Positions 8,242-16,020 of a stretch of DNA of 44,379 nt are shown here, piece by piece. This DNA is from Verrucomicrobiota bacterium (GTDB taxonomy: Bacteria; Verrucomicrobiota; Verrucomicrobiia; Limisphaerales; J093): assembly GCA_022710935.1 (NCBI GenBank), contig JAKLFY010000052.1, forward strand, positions 1-44,379. Reading direction: 5' to 3'. Position 1 is the first letter of the stretch. Each line of letters begins with the position of its first letter. The position numbers were made by a program, and so were the translations under genes. The notes beneath the pieces are model-generated. The model worked only from the letters and a program-made list of their open reading frames with translations, searched no databases and had not been told where the DNA came from.

Positions 8242-10683
8242 CTACGGAGACGCTGGCACGGATGCGCGGTAGAACCGACGCGGTGCGCCGCCGGGGTCAG
8301 TGAAGCGCGTGATGCCCGTGGCGTTGAGCACATTGGTCAATGCCACCCACGAGCCGAGGTCGGATGAACCCTCGATCCGCACCCATCCGCCGGCTTCGCT
8401 CCCCACCTGGCAGGTGAACGAGCCATCAGGCTGGAGCGTCGGCCCGATCAGAAGGGGCGGCGGCGGGTCGGTCTCGGTCAGGACGCAGTCATCGATCCCG
8501 TACAAATGCCACTCGACGCCCTCTCCTTTGAGGTGAACGAAGGCGGTGAGCGTGGTGTTCGAAGCCACGGTTGTGAGGGCCGGGTTCGAGTAGCGCAGGT
8601 GGCTGTAGAGCCGCGGGGTCCAACGCACACTCGATGCGTTCGGGTTCGTGCCGCCCAGAGGATCGAGGCCAAGGCGAACGTGGATCAGGCGGTTGCGGTC
8701 GTTCCAGACATCGTACTTCTCGACGGTCTGGTTGTTGATTCGTTCGAGAGCCTTGGTCAGCACCCAGGCGCTGAATGTGTAGCGCTTCCCGGGCGTCACC
8801 GAAACGCGCTGGTACACATGCGAGTCCGAGCTCGATCCGTTGAGCGCGCCTTCGAGCAGCCATTGGCCCGTGTGCGGCTTCAATTCTCCAAACCAGGTCC
8901 CGTCCGACATCCCCATGTCCAGCCCGCCAGCCTTCGTCCATCCCGGTATGGGCTTGCGCGGACTCGAGCCCGAGCCTGACTCGAAACCGGGATTGGCGAG
9001 CAGATTCGGGCGTGCAGGGCGGGTGCAGAGGGCGAAGTCGCGTGACACGCCCGGGCGATGCCCCGGCGCGGCGGAGGTGATTCGAAGATGATAGAGGGTC
9101 TGGGGTTGGAGGCCCGAGAGCGTGAGCACGTGGTCCTGAACCAGGTTCGCATCGGCGACCAGCCCGGTGTAAGGCGGGTTTCCGAGCGCAGACTCGATCC
9201 GGCTGTCACTGGCTGTGTCCGTGCGCCAGCGGATGACAAATCGGTCCGACTCGCGCTCGGCTTCGGCCACGGCGGGTTCTGTGACAAACCGGACCGTCGA
9301 CTGCGTCGCAGTCCCTTGGGCAGCCTCCTCCATCAGCGTGCCGGCCAGATCCGCACCCGCGACAGCCACGCCGTTTTGATACGCCTGCCCGTGCGGGAAC
9401 GGATCCGCCCGGTTGACATAGATTTGGCTGAACGATCCGCCGCCCGCGCGCGTGACCTCCGCATAATAGATCTGGCCCGGCGTCAGCGGGCATTCGTCGG
9501 GGGCCCAGGCCACGATCATCTCGGGATCGGCGGTGACTCGGGGCGGTTTGCCGCGTTTGGCGGTTCCGACCTGTGCGCCGCCCGGGCCGCCTTCGAGCAC
9601 GCGGACCTCGAACGTGGGGGTCGCGGGATCAGCCAGCCAGAACGCCGCGCTGATCAGGGCTGTGCCGCGCGCGATGAAGGTTTGGCCGACGCTGCTGGCG
9701 CTGCCGAGTGGCGCGCCGCTCGATCGGGCGTAAAGGTTCGTGATCAGTCCGTCGTCGTCGGACATGATGACGAGCCCAAGATCGCGGTCCGGGTAGGGGG
9801 TGAGGACGCTCCCGTTGCCGAGCCAGAGGCAGCCTCCTGGCATCGGATCCGAGAAATCGGGGCGCGGATCCATCTGCATGAGGACGCCCCCGATACTTGG
9901 GGAAGAAGTGCGGATGCGCGCGTAGTATGTGCGACCGGCCACGGTGGGCATGTCGCCGTAACCGTAGATGGGGCGCTGGTCGCCTCCGGAGAACGTCCGG
10001 GCCGCACCGACCTGCGGTCCGCCGGGGCCGCCTTCGTGAACCGTGAACGTGTAAATGGTCGAGAACGGGGCCCGCAGGTAGATCATGGAAATCGGGCCTG
10101 TGGCCGTGAACGTCTGACCGAACTCGTGGTATCCGGTGTCGTCCCAGAACGCCGGGTATCCCCACATGGTGGCTCTCAGGCGCAGATCGACCGACGGGCT
10201 CGAACCGCTTGCCGGGACGCTCACGTTGAAGGCGTAGGCGGAGCGCCACCAGACGTCCCACGACACCACCGTGTAGCGGCCGGCGGCAAGGTTGCCCATG
10301 TTGAACCGGCCATAGACATCCGTCGCAGCCGCGCCGCCCGTGCCGACAGCGCCGTCGGGATTGGCGTTGATGCCGTATTCGTAATAGCCGACCCCGTAGG
10401 GCTGGCTTTGGAATCGGGCGTACCAGTTCTGATCGCGCAAGTAACCCGCCAAAGTGCCGGCGCTCGCGCCAGGCGTGATCCCCCAAGCCAAGGTGAATGC
10501 CCAAAGGAGAGTCCAATGAAACCGTGGACCCTTCTGTCGGAGCGCCGATCCCGCGGACGCGGGAGAGGCCCTGATCGATGACGGCGATTGTCTCGAGTCG
10601 GGGACTCTCCCGCGCCTGCGGGATTGTCCCTCCGAGAGGGGTTCATGGGCGCAACGCGCGGCTGAAAGTCGGGGGAGTCTCAT
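8242..10683 (-). CDS. large secreted protein with fibronectin-like domain and verrucomicrobial C-terminal module
   Basis: 813 codons from the first ATG. A hydrophobic signal-peptide-like stretch (FHWTLLWAFTLAWGI, ending in GASAG) appears only at about residues 55-75. The 50 residues before it are read from the repeat at 10537-10640. The true start therefore probably lies near 10530 with a non-standard codon, or the 5' end has been overrun by the repeat. The body holds two similar beta-rich blocks (GQTFTATGPI / GQTFIARGTA; VHEGGPGGPQVG / VLEGGPGGAQVG). A fibronectin-III-like domain follows around residues 480-570, then a jelly-roll-like segment with NLLANPGFESGSG. The C-terminus (WVRIEGSSDLGSWVALTNV, DPGGAPRRFYRA) is the module common in exported verrucomicrobial proteins. 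The substrate or role is unknown. Confidence 0.75.
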   Translation of the reverse strand: MRLPRLSAARCAHEPLSEGQSRRRGRVPDSRQSPSSIRASPASAGSALRQKGPRFHWTLLWAFTLAWGITPGASAGTLAGYLRDQNWYARFQSQPYGVGYYEYGINANPDGAVGTGGAAATDVYGRFNMGNLAAGRYTVVSWDVWWRSAYAFNVSVPASGSSPSVDLRLRATMWGYPAFWDDTGYHEFGQTFTATGPISMIYLRAPFSTIYTFTVHEGGPGGPQVGAARTFSGGDQRPIYGYGDMPTVAGRTYYARIRTSSPSIGGVLMQMDPRPDFSDPMPGGCLWLGNGSVLTPYPDRDLGLVIMSDDDGLITNLYARSSGAPLGSASSVGQTFIARGTALISAAFWLADPATPTFEVRVLEGGPGGAQVGTAKRGKPPRVTADPEMIVAWAPDECPLTPGQIYYAEVTRAGGGSFSQIYVNRADPFPHGQAYQNGVAVAGADLAGTLMEEAAQGTATQSTVRFVTEPAVAEAERESDRFVIRWRTDTASDSRIESALGNPPYTGLVADANLVQDHVLTLSGLQPQTLYHLRITSAAPGHRPGVSRDFALCTRPARPNLLANPGFESGSGSSPRKPIPGWTKAGGLDMGMSDGTWFGELKPHTGQWLLEGALNGSSSDSHVYQRVSVTPGKRYTFSAWVLTKALERINNQTVEKYDVWNDRNRLIHVRLGLDPLGGTNPNASSVRWTPRLYSHLRYSNPALTTVASNTTLTAFVHLKGEGVEWHLYGIDDCVLTETDPPPPLLIGPTLQPDGSFTCQVGSEAGGWVRIEGSSDLGSWVALTNVLNATGITRFTDPGGAPRRFYRASVPASP
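10537..10640. repeat. TCCCGC-hairpin repeat pair overlapping the 5' end of the secreted-protein frame
   Basis: Two hairpins face each other: TCCCGC (10549-10554), GGAC, GCGGGA (10559-10564), and TCCCGC (10608-10613), GCCT, GCGGGA (10618-10623). Each is followed or preceded by GAGAG/CTCTC and bounded by CGGAG/CTCCG. The left half also matches 3148-3205. It underlies the first 50 or so codons of the long frame on the minus strand, which makes that N-terminus doubtful. Confidence 0.75.
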
Positions 10684-10731
10684 CTCGGGATGCAGGTGTG
10701 CAATTCAACGCCCAACTTGCCCACACGCATG

Positions 10732-10983
10732 CTACTTCGCGCACGGGCCCTTCGGATTCGCTTTGCCGGGCCGGACTTCCTTGAGGGCGGCAACCTGGCC
10801 GAGATCGATGATGCTGAAAGTGCGATCCTCGTCGTAGACGACGACGTCCCACTGGTTCGGTTTGGGCGGCATGAACGCAAAGTCCGGGTGGGGAACTCGG
10901 ACAACCTGTCCGCTGTTCAGCCACAGTTCGAAGGGCCTGAAGGGAGTCGCTTGGAGCCGGGCTCTCACGATCGCTGGACTCAT
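10732..10983 (-). CDS. small conserved protein of unknown function
   Basis: 83 residues, no membrane segment and no signal peptide. The core RPFELWLNSGQVVRVPHPDF followed by DVVVYDEDRTFSIIDLGQV resembles a family of short proteins I have met in Planctomycetes and Verrucomicrobia, which read like a small beta-barrel with an RPF-x-L/I-x-L-x-x-G-x-x-x-x-V-x-H-P pattern. No function is known to me. The ATG at 10983 gives the full pattern. It stands alone between two dispersed repeats. Confidence 0.65.
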   Translation of the reverse strand: MSPAIVRARLQATPFRPFELWLNSGQVVRVPHPDFAFMPPKPNQWDVVVYDEDRTFSIIDLGQVAALKEVRPGKANPKGPCAK

Positions 10984-11071
10984 ATTGCAGCCAAGCTACA
11001 CGCGCCCCCACCAACCGCAAGGAACGAATCGGTTCGAATCGCCTGTCCCGCCTATTCGGGCGCGCCGCCGG

Positions 11072-11174
11072 ACACAGCGTCAGGAGTCCCGCCGCGTGAG
11101 GCCTGCCTGCTGCGCCGCCGCGCTTTGCGGCGCAGGCGGTGCAAGCGGCCTACGGGCTTGCAGGCCGGATCCCC
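11072..11174. repeat. GTAGG repeat, copy 4, with an extra hairpin in the loop
   Basis: The outer parts (11072-11100 and 11144-11174), read on the minus strand, match the copy at 31900-31954: GGATCCGGCC...GTAGGCCGC on one side and TCACGCGGCGGGACT...GACGCTGTGT on the other. Where the other copy has only a CCC loop, about 40 bases are present that themselves fold: CTGCGCCGC (11110-11118), loop of eight, GCGGCGCAG (11127-11135). The GTAG word provides the stop codon of the heptosyltransferase gene (11150-11152). Confidence 0.7.
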
Positions 11175-12454
11175 TGACCCGGCGCTGCATCATGGATGTC
11201 GCTCTGTCGAGCGAGCGCAGTCAGGCCGATCACTGCCGTCACAATCCGCTCGACGGAGATGGACCGCATGCAGCGGAAATCGATCGGGCACTCGCGTCGG
11301 AAACAGGGGCGGCAGGGGACGTCCGCACACACCAGCCGATGTCTGGGGTCGTTCGGCAGGCCGGGGCCGGTGAGCTCGGGCGACGTGCTGCCGAACGGCA
11401 CGACCACCGGCGTGCCGACCGCCGCCGCCACATGCATCGGCCCCGTGTCGTTGGTGATCAGGACGCGGCAAAGACGGAGCGTGGCGCACAGTTCGCGCAG
11501 GGACGTGCGGCCGGCCAGGTTGAACACGCGCGGGGCGCCGCCCGCCGAGTCGCGTCCGGGCAGGTCAGCCTGCGCGGCAATCTCGGCGGCAATTGACGCC
11601 GCTTGTGCGACATCGGCATGTCCGCCGAACACGACCCAATGACAGGCCAGGCGTCGCCGCAAAGCGAGCGCGGCGGCGACGAAGCTGTCTCGGGGCCAGC
11701 GTTTTGCCGGGCCGTACTCGGCGCCGGCATTGAGTCCAAGCACGGGAACCGCGCTCTCATGGGGCTGAGGCAGGCCGAAGCGACTGGCCGCAGCCTCGAT
11801 TTCGGCCTGCGTCACAGCGATGTGCGGGGCCAGCGGGATTGGATCGGCCCCGGCCGCAGCGGCCAATTCGAGGTAGTGATGGATGTGGTGGGCGGCAGCG
11901 GGCCACGACGGGCTGGCGCCAGCGACCGGGCCGCCGGCGATGAGGGAACGGATTTCCCAGGTCGACCGTTTGCGCATGGCCACATGACCGGGCCGTTGGG
12001 CCACCGCCTCGGTCAGCAGCCAGCGCCGCCACGGTGTTGCGTAACCGATGCGGCGGGGCACCCGTCCCCACCAGAGTTCCAACGCCGAGCGCGGCGAGTT
12101 GGGCAAGAGGATGCCGAGATCGAAACCATGCGGGCGGAGTTGGAGTCCGGCCCGCCAGGGTGACGCGCGCGGTTCGAGCGGAAGGACGGCATCGATTGCC
12201 GGGTGATGCCGCCACAAGTCGGCGAGCTTGCCCGGGGTCAGCAGCGCGATGTGGGCGTTCGGATAGGCGGCGCGGAGTTGGAGAAGCGCCGGGGTCGACA
12301 TGACGGCGTCTCCGAGCCAATTGACGCCGCGCACGACAATCTTCGAGACTGGGAGCGTGTGGCGCGGGTGCGCCGCTTGCTCGAAGGCCGCCCGGGGACA
12401 TGCGTCCGAGGTCGAGCAGGGCGGGGATGCGAAGGGTGCAGCGGGCCGGCTCAT
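11150..12454 (-). CDS. waaF: glycosyltransferase family 9, WaaF-type heptosyltransferase
   Basis: 434 residues. ADP-heptose:LPS heptosyltransferases add heptose to the inner core of lipopolysaccharide on the cytoplasmic face of the inner membrane. The N-terminal domain starts with GVNWLGDAVMSTPALLQLR, matching the family G-D-x-x-x-x-x-P loop. The C-terminal domain has NDTGPMHVAAAVGTPVV and FGSTSPELTGP, the ADP-heptose site. The end CRPCFRRECPIDFRCMRSI is typical of WaaF. The ATG at 12454 overlaps the acyltransferase stop by ATGA. This gives about 35 extra N-terminal residues relative to the family, but no better start is seen. The last few codons lie inside a dispersed repeat. Confidence 0.88.
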   Translation of the reverse strand: MSRPAAPFASPPCSTSDACPRAAFEQAAHPRHTLPVSKIVVRGVNWLGDAVMSTPALLQLRAAYPNAHIALLTPGKLADLWRHHPAIDAVLPLEPRASPWRAGLQLRPHGFDLGILLPNSPRSALELWWGRVPRRIGYATPWRRWLLTEAVAQRPGHVAMRKRSTWEIRSLIAGGPVAGASPSWPAAAHHIHHYLELAAAAGADPIPLAPHIAVTQAEIEAAASRFGLPQPHESAVPVLGLNAGAEYGPAKRWPRDSFVAAALALRRRLACHWVVFGGHADVAQAASIAAEIAAQADLPGRDSAGGAPRVFNLAGRTSLRELCATLRLCRVLITNDTGPMHVAAAVGTPVVVPFGSTSPELTGPGLPNDPRHRLVCADVPCRPCFRRECPIDFRCMRSISVERIVTAVIGLTALARQSDIHDAAPGQGIRPASP

Positions 12455-13389
12455 GCACTCGGGGGGTCGGTTGTGTGGTGGTCTTCGGCCGGCGCGCTGC
12501 GCGACGGGGCGCGATGCTTGCCCGGTTTCCAGCGTCGGTGGACCCAGAACCAGTTGGCGGGGTCGCGGCGGACAGCCGTTTCGAACGCGCGATTGACATC
12601 GAGCATGATAGCCTCGACGGGCCGCGCCTTGCCGTCGACGCGCGTGGGAATGGGCGGGCCCAGCTCGATCCGCCATCGGCCGAGACCGGTGCGGAAGCAG
12701 ACGGCGGTGACCAGGAGGCAGTTGTACCGCAGGGCGAACACCGCGGGCGCGGCGCTTGTGGAACAGGTGCGGCCGAAGAAGGGGACGGGGAGGCCGCGGT
12801 TTCCGGCGTGCTGATCGGCGAGGAAGCCCACGGCCAGCCGTTGGCGATTCATGGCCTCGCGCAATGCGGCGGCCTCGAAGCGGCGCTCGAAGTAGAGGCA
12901 GCCTGACCTGGCGCGCAGGGTTTGCAGGAGGCGATTGAGCGAAGGCTGGCGCAGGGCGCGGTAGGTGGTTGCGGATTGATAACCGTCGAGCCACAGGCTG
13001 CCGCGGGCGTAGAGCTCGAAGTTGCCGAAGTGCCCGATCGCCGCAACAACGCCCCGATGCCCCTCGGCGGCGGCCAGGACCGCATTCGCGCCGGCCACGT
13101 CGAGGATGGCGCGGATTTCGTCGTTGGACATCGTCGCGGTGCGCACGGCGCAGGCGAATGTTTCGCCGATTCGACGGAAGTTTTCGCGGGCGAGGGCGCG
13201 AATTGCCCGCGGCGGCTGCTCGTGTCCGAAACAGCCGGTGAGATTCTCGATGGCGGCCCGGCGGTGGCGGGCGTCGAGGGCGTGCGCCAGAGAACCGCCC
13301 ATGCGGCCCAGGCGCGCGACCAACCGGAGAGGCAGCGCCTGCAGCACGGCGATCAGTCCCTGTGCAAGCCGAGACACGATGGTTTCCAT
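12451..13389 (-). CDS. LpxL/HtrB-type lipid A lauroyl acyltransferase
   Basis: 312 residues of the lysophospholipid acyltransferase superfamily that adds a secondary acyl chain to lipid A at the inner membrane. The catalytic H-x4-E motif is in GHFGNFELYARGS. The segment DQHAGNRGLPVPFFGRTCST contains the conserved FFG block, and W-x-W-V-H-R-R-W-K-P near the end is a standard hallmark. An N-terminal amphipathic or hydrophobic stretch (residues 5-25) anchors it. It is coupled by ATGA to waaF, so lipid A acylation and core heptosylation are co-expressed, which supports a real outer membrane with LPS. LpxL and LpxM cannot be told apart here. Confidence 0.88.
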   Translation of the reverse strand: METIVSRLAQGLIAVLQALPLRLVARLGRMGGSLAHALDARHRRAAIENLTGCFGHEQPPRAIRALARENFRRIGETFACAVRTATMSNDEIRAILDVAGANAVLAAAEGHRGVVAAIGHFGNFELYARGSLWLDGYQSATTYRALRQPSLNRLLQTLRARSGCLYFERRFEAAALREAMNRQRLAVGFLADQHAGNRGLPVPFFGRTCSTSAAPAVFALRYNCLLVTAVCFRTGLGRWRIELGPPIPTRVDGKARPVEAIMLDVNRAFETAVRRDPANWFWVHRRWKPGKHRAPSRSAPAEDHHTTDPPSA

Positions 13390-13454
13390 CTGTGGCGCAG
13401 TGTAACGAACGCGTGGCTGGATTCAATGGCCGGACGCAACCGGCACACGGGCGC

Positions 13455-14333
13455 TCAGCCGTAGCGGCCTTCGATGTATTCCGCCGTCTTGGGGTGCCGC
13501 GGATTGAGGAAGAGTTCCTCGGTGCGGCGGTGTTCGATGATCTTGCCCATCAGCATGAAGATGCACTCGTCGCTGACACGCCGGGCCTGGGCCATGTTAT
13601 GCGTGACGATCAGGATGGTGTAATGCCCCTTGAGGGCGAACATCAGCTCCTCGATGGCGCGCGTGCCCTCGACATCAAGGGCGGAACAGGGCTCGTCCAT
13701 CAGGATGACCTGGGGCTTGAGCGGCAGGAGCCGGGCGATACAGAGCTTCTGCTGCTGTTCGAGCTGGAGGCCGGTGGCCTTCTGGCCGAGCCGGTCCTTG
13801 AGGTCGTTCCACAGGCCGACTTCGGTCAGGGCTTTCTCGACGGCTTCATCGAGGTTGGCGCGAGTCAGTTCGGCGCGTTCCTTGTGGATGCGCAAGCCGA
13901 AGACGACGTTCTCATACACAGAAATGGGCAGCGGATTGGGCCGTTGGAACACCATGCCGACGCTCTTGCGCAGTTCGATCAGAGAGACATCAGGGTCGTA
14001 GATGTTCTTGCCCAGAATCCTGATCTCCCCCCGGGTGGTGACGTAGCCGTAGCGCTCATTCACGCGGTTCAAACAGCGCAGGAGCGTGGTCTTGCCGCAC
14101 CCGGATGGCCCGATGAGCGATGTGATCAGCCCATGCTGGATGTCCACGGTGACATCGTGGAGCGCCTGGAATCCGGCATACCAGAGGTTCAGGGCGCGGG
14201 CCGTGATCGAGGGCGCGAGGGGCGCCGGGGGTGGCGGATTGAGATGTCGGGATGTTGGCGCGTTGGGGGGCGAAGGCCGGTCGGCGTCCGCGGCAGGACT
14301 GCGGTCGGGTCGATTTGGATCAAGGTCAGCCAT
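13455..14333 (-). CDS. pstB: PstB-like phosphate transporter ATPase with degenerate ABC signature (PstB1)
   Basis: 292 residues, last gene of the phosphate operon. It has a 40-residue Pro-rich N-terminal tail, then a normal nucleotide-binding domain: Walker A GPSGCGKTT (75-83), Q-loop FQRPNPLP, Walker B with D-loop ILMDEPCSALD, and H-loop IVTHNMAQARR. Instead of the expected LSGGQ, the signature reads LQLEQ (189-193) inside ATGLQLEQQQKLCIARLL. I checked this codon by codon, and there is no frameshift. The paralogue upstream keeps LSGGQ but has an altered D-loop, so the two probably pair. The family role is to power phosphate import with PstA/PstC. Gene identity is firm; a heterodimer is inference. 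Confidence 0.88.
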   Translation of the reverse strand: MADLDPNRPDRSPAADADRPSPPNAPTSRHLNPPPPAPLAPSITARALNLWYAGFQALHDVTVDIQHGLITSLIGPSGCGKTTLLRCLNRVNERYGYVTTRGEIRILGKNIYDPDVSLIELRKSVGMVFQRPNPLPISVYENVVFGLRIHKERAELTRANLDEAVEKALTEVGLWNDLKDRLGQKATGLQLEQQQKLCIARLLPLKPQVILMDEPCSALDVEGTRAIEELMFALKGHYTILIVTHNMAQARRVSDECIFMLMGKIIEHRRTEELFLNPRHPKTAEYIEGRYG

Positions 14334-14365
14334 GGCGGGTGCGTCCGGGATCGAACTTCAACGCG

Positions 14366-15130
14366 TCACCCAAAGACGCCGTTCACATAATCGAAGGTCC
14401 TTCGGTCCCTGGGCGTGTCGCCAAAGATCACGTCCGTGTCGGCCATTTCCACAATGTCGCCGTTCCACAGGAACATGGTGCGATCGGCCAGGCGACGGGC
14501 CTGTTGGGTGAGATTGGTCACGAGGACGATCGTGACGTGGGCCCGCAGCTCCTGGAGGACGTCTTCAATGCGCATGGTCGTGACCGGGTCGATGGCGATC
14601 GAGAACTCGTCGAGGCAGAGGATCTCCGGGTCGTGGGAGAGGGCGCGTGCGATGGTGAGGCGCTGCTGCTGGCCGCCGGAGAGCTTTGTCCCCAGGCTGT
14701 CCAGCCGATCCTTGACTTCATCCCAAAGGGCGGCCTGACGCAGGCATGTCTCGACGCGGGCGTCCAGTTCGGCCTTGGCGGTGAGGCCGGCGCAGCGCGG
14801 GGCGAAGGCGACGTTGTCGTAGATGGTCAGCGGCAGCCCGACGGGCAGCGGGGCGACCATGCCGATCCTGCGGCGCAAGCCATAGACATCCGCCATGCGC
14901 ATCAGGTCTTCGCCGTCGACGCGCACCGTGCCGCTCATGACCGCGCCGGGCGTGAACTCGACCGTGCGGTTAATGCAGCGCAGGAGCGAGGTCTTGCCGG
15001 ATTGCGCGGGGCCGATGACGGCGAGGATTTCGTTGGGCGCGATGGCGAAGGAGACGCCGTGCAGCACCTCCTTGTGTCCGTAGCTGAGGCGAAGATTCTC
15101 GACGGAGATTTTGGGTGTGGGGGTCACCAT
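14366..15130 (-). CDS. pstB: PstB-like phosphate transporter ATPase with altered D-loop (PstB2)
   Basis: 254 residues from ATG 15130 (MVTPTPKISVENLRLSYG). That start overlaps the pstA stop by seven bases. Walker A is GPAQSGKTS (40-48), the signature LSGGQ is intact (150-154), and Walker B keeps the catalytic glutamate in ILCLDEF. The normally strict DEPxSALD becomes DEFSIAID, and the H-loop position reads VTNLTQQARR, with Asn in place of the His of VTHN. The normal gamma-phosphate sensor is therefore missing. With PstB1 32 bases downstream carrying the opposite defect, one good and one impaired ATP site are predicted in a mixed dimer. Confidence 0.88.
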   Translation of the reverse strand: MVTPTPKISVENLRLSYGHKEVLHGVSFAIAPNEILAVIGPAQSGKTSLLRCINRTVEFTPGAVMSGTVRVDGEDLMRMADVYGLRRRIGMVAPLPVGLPLTIYDNVAFAPRCAGLTAKAELDARVETCLRQAALWDEVKDRLDSLGTKLSGGQQQRLTIARALSHDPEILCLDEFSIAIDPVTTMRIEDVLQELRAHVTIVLVTNLTQQARRLADRTMFLWNGDIVEMADTDVIFGDTPRDRRTFDYVNGVFG

Positions 15131-16020
15131 TTCTTTCGGGAGCGCAAGAGGCCGCGGAGGAGAATTGCGGCGGCGTTGACCAGGAGCACGGCGCCGAGCA
15201 GGACGACGGCGATGGCGTAGGGCAGGGCCTCGGGCGCGTTGGTCACCTGGGTGGTGACGGTGTAGAGGTGCATCGAGAGCGCCATGCATTGGTCGGTGAG
15301 CGCATAGGGGAAAAGCGTGTCGTCGTGGATTTTTTTTAAGAAGACGGCGCCGGTGAACATGATGGGGGCGGTTTCGCCGGCGGTGCGGGACACTTGGAGA
15401 ATGACGCCGGTGAGGATGCCGCTGATGGAGTTGGGCAGGACGACCTTCCAGATGGTCTGCCAGCGCGAGGCGCCGACGTTCCAGCAGGCTTCGCGGAAGG
15501 ACATCGGCACGGCGGCGAGCGCTTCTTTCGTGCTGGCGATGACCACCGGGAGGGTCATGATGGCAAGCGTCAGCGCGGCGGCGAGAATCGAGCGCCCGAT
15601 CCCGGCGAACAGGACAAAGGCGCCCAGACCGAACAGGGCATGGACGATGCTCGGCACGCCGGCGAGATTGACCACGGCGAGATGGATGAGGCGTGTGAAC
15701 CAGTTCTCCCGGGCGTATTCGTTCAGATAGACGGCGCAGAGCACGCCGACGGGCGCGGAGACCAGCAGAGCGATCACCACGAGATAGATCGTGCCCACCA
15801 GGGCCGACCAGATGCCGCCGGCGCGCATGCCGTTGCTGGGGTTTTGTGTCAGGAACGACCACGAGATCAGCGGCGCGCCCTGGACCACCAGGTAGGCGAT
15901 GATGGCTGCCAGCGGCAGCACCATGGCGAGCACCATGCCGGCCAGGACCGCACGGGCGAGGCGTTCCTGCCGCAGCTTTCGGCGGACCAGGGGCGTGGCG
16001 GTGAACGTGGGCGGATTCAT
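15124..16020 (-). CDS. pstA: phosphate ABC transporter permease PstA
   Basis: 298 residues, about six membrane helices, inner-membrane channel subunit for phosphate import. The permease coupling loop is clear: EALAAVPMSFREACWNVGASRWQTIWKVVLP, with the EAA-x3-G pattern that contacts the ATPases. The C-terminal block SRTAGETAPIMFTGAVF is the PstA hallmark. The ATG at 16020 overlaps the pstC stop by ATGA, and the stop overlaps pstB2. The frame extends further upstream, but that part only reads the other strand of pstC, so the ATGA start is preferred. Confidence 0.93.
   Translation of the reverse strand: MNPPTFTATPLVRRKLRQERLARAVLAGMVLAMVLPLAAIIAYLVVQGAPLISWSFLTQNPSNGMRAGGIWSALVGTIYLVVIALLVSAPVGVLCAVYLNEYARENWFTRLIHLAVVNLAGVPSIVHALFGLGAFVLFAGIGRSILAAALTLAIMTLPVVIASTKEALAAVPMSFREACWNVGASRWQTIWKVVLPNSISGILTGVILQVSRTAGETAPIMFTGAVFLKKIHDDTLFPYALTDQCMALSMHLYTVTTQVTNAPEALPYAIAVVLLGAVLLVNAAAILLRGLLRSRKKW

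Noticed and set aside
11150-13426. single 758-codon gene on the minus strand
   Set aside because: Its first half is an alternative frame of the LpxL-type gene; only the part after the ATG at 12454 is the heptosyltransferase.
13455-14333. PstB1 as a pseudogene because LSGGQ is missing
   Set aside because: The frame is full length with intact Walker A, Walker B and H-loop, and its paralogue has the complementary defect, so decay is less likely than specialisation.
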